The position numbers were made by a program, and so were the translations under genes. Shown in pieces: positions 33,863 through 47,400 of a stretch of 64,000 nt of DNA (the first letter of the stretch is position 1; every line of letters begins with the position of its first letter). Source of the stretch: Pipra filicauda (taxonomy: Eukaryota; Chordata; Aves; Passeriformes; Pipridae); NCBI RefSeq assembly GCF_003945595.2, contig NW_024104442.1:62001-126000 (forward strand), read 5' to 3'. The notes beneath the pieces were generated by a model. That model did not search any database, had not been told where the DNA came from, and saw only the letters and a list, made by a program, of their open reading frames with translations.

Positions 33863-36800
33863 ATGCTCATCAAGGAGTACCGCATCTGCATGCCGCTCAC
33901 CACCGAGGAGGTAAGCGGGGGGCACCGGGACCGGGGCTGGCAGGAACAGGGGTGTCTCGTGAGTGTCAGTATGGAGGGGGCTGTGTGTGGTGGTCCTGTA
34001 CCCACAGGAATGCAGCGCCAGGGGATCAGGGTCCTCCCCTGAGAGGGACAAAGTGACCCCCTTTGCTGTCCCGTGGCACAGCTCGTGGCAGGGACCGGTG
34101 TGTGCTTTGGTAACGCTGGGCTCAGGATGCTCCATGCGAGGGCTGAGCTGTAATTTGGGGTGCGGGCAGGGGAACATCCCATCCCTGGGCACAGTGATGT
34201 GGGGGCACAGAGCCCAACAGCAGCACCTGGGCAGTCCCAGGACCACGGGATGAGTCAACAGGCAGAGGGCACTGGGGTTTTGGATACCCATGGCACTGCA
34301 GCTGCTCCAACAGGGAGCACAAGCTCAATCCCTGCTTCAGCAGGGAGCCCGAATCCCATCGGCAAACAGTGTGGACAGCTGGACCATCCCTGGCCAAAGG
34401 TCTCTCATGAGCATCTGGAGCTGACAGGGACATTTGGGGGGCAAGGAGCTGCAGCAGTGCCCACCCTGGACAGTGCCAACCCTCCCTGGACAGTGTTTTG
34501 CTCTTGGCATGTGGGGAAGGTTTTAATTTAGGCAGAGAGGGGTGATAAGATCGCGCTGGCGTTGGGGTGATGGATGGGATCTTCAGTGGAACAATCAAAC
34601 CCTTATCGCGCGGCTGCATCACCAAACACACATATCATTATATAGATGAGATATCCATACCCACATATATCATATAGATACAGTTTTCCCTGGCTCCCAG
34701 GTGGTTTGCTGAGCTGGGAGAGCAGGACACAGGTGCTGAAGCAGCCCAGGGACGTGGGGGTCAAAGAGGGTGCCCCAGGAACCCCCTGTCCACTGCAGGG
34801 CTCAGGCTCTGCCACCTCTTGCTCCACGCCTCAGTTTCCCCTCTGGGCAGCGTGGCTGTGCCGGGTGGTCAGCGGGGCTGCTGGCACTGAGGCCGGGCAT
34901 TGTGGTTGCAGTACCGTGTGGGGCAGCTCTACACCATCAGCAAGCACAGCCACCAGGAGAGCGAGAAGGGCGAGGGCGTGGAGGTGGTGAAGAACGAGCC
35001 CCACGAGGACCCCGTCCACGGCCCTGGCCAGTTCACTGAGAAGCGTGTCCACCTCTCCAGGTGAGCCGGCGGCTCCGCCAAGGGGTGCTGGGTGGGCACT
35101 GTGAGCAGGGAGCCAATCTTCCCTACAAAATTCCTGAAGAACATCCTTTCTGAGTCCTGGACAGCCTGCAGTGTGGCTGCACACATCTCCCAGGGGTGCT
35201 GCCATCATCTCCCAGGGGTGCCCCCAAGTCCTAGAATGCACCCATCTTTGAGACCTGCACCCAACTTTGGGGGGTGCACCTAACTCCCAGGGTGTACCCA
35301 TCTCCTGGGGTGCACTTCTCTTGGGGGGCTGCACTTGTCACCTGGGCTGTACCCATCTCCCAGGTATATACCACCTTCAGGGGCTGCACTCGTCCTTGGG
35401 GGTTATTGACCAGGGTGCACCCATCTTCATAGTAGTGCATCCAACTTCCTGGGGGCTATCTCCTACAGTGCACCCATCTTCCTTGGGGTGCACCCCTTCT
35501 CTGGTGGGCTGCACCCTTCTTCTGGGGCGCACCCATCTCAGGACATCCACCCCTCTCTGCTGGTCACCCATCTCAGGTACCAGTAGGTGCCTGGGTGAGG
35601 GGCTCCGCAATGCCCAGGCCCTGGAGGTGTCCCCATGTCCCCTGACACAGCCCCAGGTGCCCGTGGGGCTGGCCCCTGGCACTGCTGTCCTCATGTCCCC
35701 CCCAGTGCCTGCTCCTGACAGGGAGCCACTGGCGTGAGACAGGTTATTTTTAGCTGCCTCATTCACGATTTCCCTATCAGGGCAGGTACTTATAATGCCT
35801 GAAAATTAATCAAAACTCACCTCCTGGCTCCTCTGGGGGCCTGCTCCTGCCCAGGGTGCTGGGAGGGGGATGGGACCACCCTGGGCTCCTGGTCCTGAGG
35901 AGGTGGAGGGGTCCTGGGGAAGGAGTGACAGTCCAGGAAGAGGGGTGGGGGTCTCTTGGGGTGGGGACAAGGGGCTGGGGAGAGGGAGGTGGTTTTGGGG
36001 AGAGGATGGGGACATTGGGGAGGAGATGAGAGTCTTGGGGTGGAGATTGAGGGTCCTGGAGAGTTGGCATGGATCCCTGAGGGGGCCCTGGGGTGGAGGT
36101 GATGGTGCTGGGGAGGTGACAAGGGGTCTCTGAGGGGGGGTGCTGGGGTGGTGGTGACAGTCTTTGGGAGATGAAAGTGTCCTGAGGTGCAGATGTGGGT
36201 CCGGAGGAGGTGGTCGGTGTCCCTGGGGTGATGGGGTACAGCTGAGCATCCCTAGGGGGATCCTGAGGGGAGGTGAAGGTGCATGGGGGGGAGCTAGGGC
36301 AGAGTGAGGGTCCCGAGGAGGTAATGGGGGTCTCTGGGAAGGGTTTGGAGGTGCACATGAGGTCCTAGGGTGCAGGTGAGGGTCCCTGGGGGCCTGGGGT
36401 AGAGATGAGGGTCCTGGGGAGACGGCAGGGATCACTGGGAGTGTCCTGAGGTGCAGGTGGCGATCCTGGGGTACAGATGAGGGTCCTGGGGAGGTGGCAG
36501 GTGTTCCTGGGCAGTGATGGGGTGCAGGTGAGGGAATCCTGGGGTTGAGGTGAGGTTGCATGGGGAGGATCTGAGGTGGAGGTGGGTGTCCTGGGGAGGG
36601 GATGGGGGTCCCAGAGCCAGGCTGTGTTTGGTGGTGCGGGGCTGGGTGGCACCAGCCATGTCCTGCCCTGAGGGTCCTCTCCCCATGGTCCCCTGCAGCA
36701 AACTGCCGAGCTGGGCACGGGCAGTGACCCCCCGAATCTTCTACATCACTGAGAAGGCCTGGAACTACTACCCCTACACCATCACTGGTGAGCCCCGGGA

Positions 36801-39277
36801 ACGGCATGGGGGTGGGCACTGCCAGGAACCCTGTCCCTCCCCGGCAGGGGCCATGGGCTGCCAGGAGCCTGGCCATGGCCTCTGCCCCTGGCCTCACTGC
36901 TCCCCCTCTCCCCCATGGTGCCACCCGGTCATGCCACCCCACAATGCTGATGTGCCACGGTGTCTCTGCAGAGTACACGGTAAGGAGGTGGCACGGGGGG
37001 ACCTGACCCCTTCCCCAGCACCTGGCATGGCTGGGGACGGGGCACTGGGGTGGGCATCCCCCTTGGGGTGGGTCGTCCCTTGAGGATGGGTGTCCCTTAG
37101 GATTGGGTGTCCTTGGGACTGGGCATCTCTTGGGGCTGAGTGTCCCCTGGGGGTGGGAGTCCCTTGGGGCCGGGTGTCCCTGAGGTGGGTGTCCCTTGAG
37201 GTGAGTGTCTTTGGGGATGGGTGTCCCTGGGTCTGGAGATCCCTTGGGGTGGGTGTCACTTAGGATTGGGTGTTCCTGGGGTGCATGTCCTCGGGGATGG
37301 GCATCCCTTGAGGATGGTCATCCTTGGAGGCGGGTGTCCCTTGGGCTGGGTGTCCCTTGATCTGGATGTCCCTTGGGGCAGGGTGTCCTTTGGATGAGTG
37401 TCCCTCAGGATAGGTGTACTTGGGGATGGGCATCCCTTGGGTAGGTGTCCCTGGGAGTGGGTGTCCTTCAGAACAGGCATCCCTTGGGGACCAGCTGATA
37501 GCCACTCCCTGCAGTGCTCCTTCCTGCCCAAATTCTCCATCTACATCGAGACCAAGTACGAGGACAACTGCGGGGACAGTGAGAACGTGAGTGTGCACCA
37601 CAGCTGAGCCCTGGCAAACTCATCACAGGGGCCACATGGTCCATGTCACTCACCTTCCCTCCCCTTCCCAGATCTTCCACAGTGACAAAATCCTGGGCGA
37701 CCACGAGGTCTCTTTCCTGGACATTGCCTTCGACGAGATCCCTGAGCGCTACTACCGCAGCCTGGAGGTACCACGGTCGGGGACGAGGGGGCTCCCTGGG
37801 GCCACCCCTCTGTCCTGGGGGGCCTCATGGCCCTGCTCTGCCTGATCCCCCCAGGACCCCCGATTCTTCAGCTCAGCCAAGACGGGCCGGGGGCCGCTGC
37901 GGGAGGGCTGGCGCCAGCACACCAAGCCCATCATGTGCTCCTACAAACTGGTGAGCGTCAAGTTCGAGGTGTGGGGGCTGCAGACGCGGGTGGAGCAGTT
38001 TGTGCACAAGGTGAGGGGCATCCAAGCTGGGCTGGGCGGATGTTGTGGGGACAGTGACAGGGTGCTGACCCCCCTGGTGCGGTGCAGGTGATCCGGGACA
38101 TCCTGCTGATCGGGCACCGGCAGGCGTTCGCCTGGGTGGACGAGTGGTGCGGTGAGTCTGGGGGGTCACCCTGGTGCTGATGGGGAGGGGGGCACACGGT
38201 CCCCGTGCTGGGAGGGGGCTGCAGGTCTAACTGCTGATGCCACTAACCCCATTGGCAGCTCCCACTCTTCCTCCAGCTCCCCTGCTGCCTGCACTGCCTG
38301 CTCTGCCTGCTCTGTTCCACTCCCCTTGCCCTCACCCCTGCCTGCACCCTGCATGCTGCCTGCTCTGCTGCACACCTGGGGGGGACAGGGAGAGGGGTCC
38401 CAGCCTGCTGCCTGCACTGCCTGCACCCCTCCCTGTCTGGCAGGAACACTCACTGCAGGCGCTGCCAAGCACAGACACAGGGATGGGAGCCCCGGGTTTG
38501 GTGACAGCCGGTGGCGGGTGCTGGCGGGAAGCAGGGCCGTCCTGGTGAGTGGCTCTCTGCCTTCCAGACATGTCCCTGGAAGAGGTCCGGGCCTTCGAGA
38601 CTCAGATGCAAGTGGCCACAAACCAAAAGCTGGGGAGCCAGCACCCCTAACTCCCGCTGCCTGCCAGGGCCGGACACTCCAGACCCCGCCACGCTGCCTG
38701 CGGGCAGGTGCAGGCAGGGGAGCTTGTGCCCCCCCTGCACCCCACGGCAGAGGGTCCCCCCTCCTGGCTGCCCTCCCCACGTGTCCCCTGCCTGCGCTGC
38801 CTGTCCATCCCTTCCCCGCTGCTGGCTGGGCTGGTGCCGGAGCGGGTGGCTGGCTGCGCTGTCCGGCTTCCCCTTCCCTGCCTGTGCCCTTGTCCCCAGC
38901 CCGTCCCCCAGCTCGGCGGGGAGCCGAGGTGCAGGGCGCAGGCTGCCCCGGGATGAGGGGGTGCAGGACGCGGCCGTGCCGAGCGGCCCCAAGCCCGGCT
39001 GTGCTCAGCAGGGATGACGATGGAGGACGTGCGGCGCTACGAGCAGGAGACACAGGAGGCCACCAACGAGCTCATCGGCCTGGTGGCACCTACCATCTCG
39101 GTCAGCGAGGTGGGGCAGCCGACGGCCACGCACTCGGCCCCTGCCAGCGCCCCCTCCACCCCCCTCAGCGACGAGGCCCCCGAGTTCCTCGCTCCCCCCA
39201 AGACTCGCCCGCGGAAGAAGTCGGCGCCGGAGACCCTGACGCTGCCTGCGCTGCGGGAGCGCACTGGCGCCGAGTGA
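33863..39277 (+). CDS. class IIB phosphatidylinositol transfer protein, PITPNC1 paralog (long isoform)
   Basis: Soluble RdgB-beta-type lipid transfer protein; the family binds PI and phosphatidic acid. Exons: 33863-33910, 34912-35060, 36699-36787, 36972-36979, 37515-37586, 37672-37767, 37855-38010, 38088-38151, then alternative last exons. With 39012-39277 the product has 315 residues. Visible: start [129 protein letters not shown]. The tail [16 protein letters not shown] and [12 protein letters not shown] is diagnostic for PITPNC1. The many substitutions relative to human PITPNC1 as I recall it, and the 5.4 kb compact gene, indicate a paralog. Start chosen by family match and context CACCATGC. 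Confidence 0.9.
35225..35580 (+). repeat. TGCACCCATCT-type minisatellite in PITP intron 2
   Basis: Irregular 20-40 bp units with GTGCACCCATCTT, GGGGTGCAC and CTTGGGGG. The same intron also holds the GGTCCTGGGG repeat. Confidence 0.75.
35880..36640 (+). repeat. GGTCCTGGGG-type minisatellite in PITP intron 2
   Basis: About 25 degenerate units of 25-35 bp around GAGGGTCCTGGGGAGGTGGC and GGGGTGCAGGTGAGGGTCC. Long open frames on the reverse strand, rich in Pro, Ser and Thr, result from the repeat. Confidence 0.8.
36972..36979 (+). CDS. 8-nt microexon of the PITP gene
   Basis: AGTACACG lies between acceptor CTCTGCAG and donor GTAAGG. It completes the split Glu codon and adds Tyr-Thr, giving TITEYTCSF, the conserved family sequence. 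Without it the flanking exons do not join in frame: the preceding exon ends in phase 1 and the next begins in phase 0. Confidence 0.85.
37045..37495 (+). repeat. ~20-bp GGGTGTCCCTTGGGGATG minisatellite filling PITP intron 4
   Basis: About 21 tandem units of 18-22 bp occupy almost the entire intron, from 65 bp after the microexon donor to 20 bp before the next exon. Confidence 0.9.
38568..38650 (+). CDS. alternative last coding exon (short isoform) of the PITP gene
   Basis: After acceptor TTCCAG the exon gives [19 protein letters not shown] then QKLGSQHP and TAA. It would yield a 254-residue protein without the PITPNC1-type Ser/Pro tail. It starts in the same phase as the exon at 39012, whose first residues ([18 protein letters not shown]) are homologous, so the two exons are mutually exclusive duplicates. 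From memory PITPNC1 also has a short splice form with a different tail. No AATAAA or ATTAAA is visible between 38651 and 39011, so it probably shares the downstream poly(A) site. Confidence 0.7.
39012..39277 (+). CDS. alternative last coding exon (long isoform) of the PITP gene
   Basis: Encodes [19 protein letters not shown] followed by an extended Ser/Pro tail ending RERTGAE and TGA. The [12 protein letters not shown] block is identical to the one I recall in PITPNC1. The earlier Ser site reads ATHSAPAS, where human PITPNC1 has SVRSAPSS, so an upstream Arg is absent. Confidence 0.8.
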
Positions 39278-39888
39278 TGCTGGCAGTGCCACACCGTGCT
39301 GGACTGTGCCAGCTCCACCGCCCACCACGGCCCCTCCGACAGGCACCGACCCCAGGGAGGGACCCGCCGTCGGGGCGCTGGGAGCCCCGGGGGGGTGCTG
39401 GCCTCCCTGAGCCATTGCGGGTGCCCAGGCAGGTCAGTGCCACCGCTGCCGTGCCACACCCGCTGGCTGCACCAGGAGAGGACACCAGGCCCGTGTGGGT
39501 CCCTGGCAGTGTCGGGCAGTGCTGCAGGAGCCGGTTCCTTCAGCCCCACCCACCCTGGTGTCTGCAGGGGCCATCGAGGCTGGAGAGCAGTGGGGAGGTG
39601 CCAACTGGTGCCCGCCGGCCGTGGCCAGGCTGGTAGGAAGTGCCAGGCTGGAGCAGTGCCCTGCAGGGTAGGCACCAATGCAAGAGCACAGTGCAGGTGA
39701 CAGTGACAGGCGACAGGGCGCTGGGCTGGGGCTCCCCGCAGGACCCTGGGGGCTGCACAGCCCCGTGCACGGCTGGTCCCACAGTCGGGGTCCCCTTCAC
39801 TGTCCCTCCAGAGGCTGTGGCTGCCTGGGAGGGGGCTGGGGTGGGCTCAGCCCCTCGTTTTGTTTGGGAAAACAACGGCCTTTTTGGA

Positions 39889-39894
39889 AATAAA
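39889..39894 (+). terminator. polyadenylation signal AATAAA (PITP gene)
   Basis: AATAAA lies about 610 bp after the long-isoform stop and is followed by a GT-rich stretch (GGTTGCTGGCAGGGGTTT). Confidence 0.85.
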
Positions 39895-39927
39895 GCTTGA
39901 GACACGGCGGCCGGTTGCTGGCAGGGG

Positions 39928-39933
39928 TTTATT
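39928..39933 (-). terminator. polyadenylation signal AATAAA on the reverse strand (MSS51)
   Basis: TTTATT on the + strand reads AATAAA on the - strand, about 180 bp after the MSS51 stop. It lies 33 bp beyond the oppositely oriented PITP signal. Confidence 0.8.
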
Positions 39934-40114
39934 TGGCGCTGTGGAGGGGTGCCATGCCTGTGCCAGGGTGCTGCGTTCCCCCAGGACTGGATGTGTGCAG
40001 TGAGGGATGGCTGGATCGCTGATCCTGGGATGGGGAGATGAGGTCCTGGGATGGGGCAGCGAGGGCTGGGGGGCAGCTGGGCAGGGCAGGTAGGACGGTG
40101 CTGACTGTGCGGGA

Positions 40115-43830
<3,716 letters not shown>

Positions 43831-44490
43831 CGGGCAGGTGCACCCTAAGGTGGGAGAGGCCCCAGAGCCGTGGGTGAGGGTCTGCAGGAGTTCCCCAGGA
43901 CCCTTGGTCAGGGGCTGCACCATGGCGGGACAGCCCCCGGGGCCGTTGAGGCTGCGCTGAGGGGCTGCCCTGCCAGGCGCGGGCAACATCAGTGCCCCTG
44001 CCCTGGCTGCGGGAGCTGGGGGTGTGAGGCAGCGGGGCCGCGGGGTCCTCGGGGTGCTCTGAGTCTCTGGAGGGATTCCCAAACCCGAGGAGCAGATGGA
44101 GCCAGGTCCCCTGGGCATGTGGGAGCCGTGAGGAGATGGGGTTGGCAGCCACAGGCCTTTGGCCCAGGAGGTCATGATTAATTTAAACACGGAGTAAAAG
44201 AGCGCCCAGGGCTGTACGTGGCGCTCGGAGCTGAGAGCAGTCTGGCACAGCGAGTCCTTCCTGAGAGCTGCAGCTGGGTGAAGTTTACAGAGCCAGATAA
44301 TTTTCACATTACATTTCTCTCTGTCCTCTCCCTGCGCCTCATGATTCGTCACTGCCAAAGCCCTCTGCTTTCAGTGGTGTTTTGAGAGCCGAGCCCTGAA
44401 TAGCGCTCACAGCCACCACTGCTGTGTCCTGCAGAGGTATCTGGGAGAGGAATGGAGCAGTCTCATGTTTCTTGCCTCATTCTTTCTCCT
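43831..44490 (+). other. probable CFAP70 5' intron
   Basis: No conserved coding frame. 43790-43960 contains diverged ~50-bp repeats with CCCAGGACCnTTGGT and GAGGGGCTGC motifs. Ends in a pyrimidine tract and CAG at 44492-44494. Confidence 0.5.
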
Positions 44491-44498
44491 GCAGAGCC

Positions 44499-47400
44499 AT
44501 GGAGGTGCCTGCGGGGCTGGCTGGTGGGAGCGTGTCCTCTGCTGCAGCTCTTCCCAGCACGTCACAGCCAGCAGCAGTACAGATCACTGTCCTGAAGGCG
44601 CAGGACCTGGTAAAGTTCTTTGAAAATGTCTCTACTAATTTAATAAACGAGGCCAGAGAGATTCTGTGTGCTGGGATCCTGTTTGAGGCCAGGTGGGGGG
44701 TGATAAGGCTACAGAAGGGAGTGGTGGGAGTATCAGAGATTCAGGAATACCATACTGTGGGTTCCTCTCCCTGCTGAGGGTTTGTTCACACAGAGCAAAA
44801 GCCTGTGAGTCACATAAATTAGGGAATGCATCTCCTCAGCAGCAGTCCAGAAATGCTGGGATGAAATGTAACTCTCTGCCTCCTCTAACTGTATGTAAAT
44901 GGCAGCTTTTTTTTAAGCAAAACACAGTGAAAATGTGTATCAGTGAGACAAATACCTCTGAAAAGATCTCAGCTTGGTTATGAAGTCAGATTTTCATCCC
45001 AGCTACAGCTGTTTAAACCATATTGAAAGCAACAGGGTGGCTCTGGGCTTAAAAAGGCTGTGGCTCCAGTGCCAGACTATGAGCTGGTGCCAATCAAACC
45101 ATCACTGCTGTGCTTTCCATGTGAGGCACCCAGCTGTCCTTAAAGTCTCCTAGAGGAACTGGCATTTGAGAGGGAATGCAGAGGAGAAGCTCAAGCAGAA
45201 AAATGCAAATCCTTGCTTCTGCTCCAGCAGAAGAGAGCAAAAAACAACCCCAAAGCACCTGCCTGAGGCTGTTACATTGTAGTGTTGGAGCACCTCTCAC
45301 ACTGATAGACTCAGCAAACAGGTGAGAAGTATGAGGTGAGAGGAGGAAAAATAATGCTGGAAAGAATAAGCCTATGTATTGATTGCATTCAGAATGTTGC
45401 TTTGTGGTTCTGATTGCTCCATCCTGAGAAAGGGCTGTGGCAAAAGGAGGGGGGGTTACAAAAGGGCAATCACAACAACAACAATATGAAAAGAATTCCA
45501 GCTGTAAGAATGTGGAATCCACTTCCAGCTATAAGTGTGGAATCTGGTTAATTAGAGGTAGTGTAGAGAGAGATGAGAGAGGAGTCTTGGATAATTAATG
45601 GCACAGAGGAAGGTTAATTGGATTCTGTTTAGCCATTCATAGAATGCATGCTCAAGGAGACAGGGAGAGGGGCTGAAAATTAAAACCAAGTGAAAGAGAT
45701 CTCTTTTTGTATAAGAGCCAACATGAAACTAATTACCCCAGTGACAGGGAGAGAGGGAGCTGAGGAAGAGGCTGTGGAGGTTGGGCATCCCTGTGGCTCA
45801 GCACTAAGGAAAAGTTGTTTGGGTACAATGGTCCTTGTATTCAGCCACTTCTCTGTGGATTGAGAACTAAACTGTGTTTCTCCTGCAGGGAGGCTCTTTG
45901 GTACTTGCTGCCCAGCACTCCCTCTCGCTGTAGAGGTGCCTGGTGCTGCCCAGGCATGCAGGTCCCCACTGCCACATGTTGTGCCCTCACCATCCCTCCT
46001 GTTTAAGCCCCTCCGTTTAGACATTTTAAATTCAAACTAGAATTTGAATCTGCTCATCCCTGCTTAAAGCAAGTGGTATGAAGGTGGTGTGACAACAAAT
46101 TGCAGAGATCCCCAAAGAGCTTGCTGGAGCTGCTCTTTGATTTCATAGAATCATGGTATCATTAAGGTTGGAAAAGGCCTCTAGGACCATAGAGTCCAAC
46201 CACTGCAAGGCCACCACTAAACCAAGTGCCACATCCACATGTATTTTGAACACTTCCAGGGATGGTGACTCCTCCACTGCCCTGGGCAGTGTCTTCCAGT
46301 GCCTGACCACCCTTACAGTGACGAAATTTTCCCTAATATTTAATCTAAACCTCCCTTGGCACAACTGGAGGCCGTTTCCTCTCATCCATTTCAGGGCATT
46401 CTGCAGTGACATGATATCACAAGCATCCCGTGAGCTCATCCCTGTAGCTCAGGAGCTACTTTCTTAGAGACAACAAACATCTCAAGCTTCTCGGAAGCAC
46501 AAAAATATCAGTGGGGTATTTTGGGATTTGTTTTAGATGTGTCTTTCCTGGGGTGAAGCCTGGACCTCTCCATCTCCTATGCCAAGGCTCCTGATAATCT
46601 TTGGGGCATCACGGCATGGTGGAGCAGGAAATTTCCCTCTTAAAGGCAGGGAAGGGTGAGGTCCTAGCATGGCCAACATCTGCTGCTCTTGGTGGAACAG
46701 GCCCCCACCCGTGAGCCCTGTCCTGGGCACTGAACTGAGCTGCTGCCAGAGGAACTCGGCTCCCAGGCTGCTGCTGCAGAGGCAGGTGTTAATCTGCTCT
46801 TTTTTTGACAGAAAACTCTCAAAAGCGACGTGCTGGTCACATTGGTGCGTGTGGAGTACAACGGAGCAGTCCTGGGAGACTCCTCCAAGGCTGATGTCTT
46901 GCCAGACGGGACAGCAAACTACAATTTCACGACCAGCTTTGAGTGCAGTGCCGAGGGGCCCAACTCCTTGGATGTCATTGCGCAGAAACCGCTGCTCGGT
47001 AAGTCCCTGGTGGGTGCTGTTGGCTGCAGGAGTCCCTTGTTCAGGGATAGCACTTGAGCAGCAGCAGTGGGAGGATCTCAGCACTTGTGTTCCATCTCTG
47101 CCAGCTGGAAGAATCCCCTTCCATGTCGGCCTGTGCTCCTTTGGCTTCACTGTGCGTGTTGGCTTTGGGAGATGACAAGGAGCATGTGCCAGAGCTGACA
47201 CAGACCCTTCCCAGCCCCCGAACTGCTGGTCTGAGGAACTCTGCCAGCTCCTCTCCTTTTATCTCCCTAGTGACTGTGGTAGAAGTGGGGCAAAAAGAGA
47301 AGAAAAAACAGGAGAAGACTGCGCCTCTTGGCCAAGCTGTGGTGGACCTTCTACCTCTGCTACAAGGTACAACATTGACTTCCACAGCCTCCATAACCAC

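Noticed and set aside
38152..39636. 494-codon forward open frame overlapping the PITP alternative last exons
   Set aside because: It is in a different frame from the conserved exons at 38568 and 39012 and has no recognisable domain.
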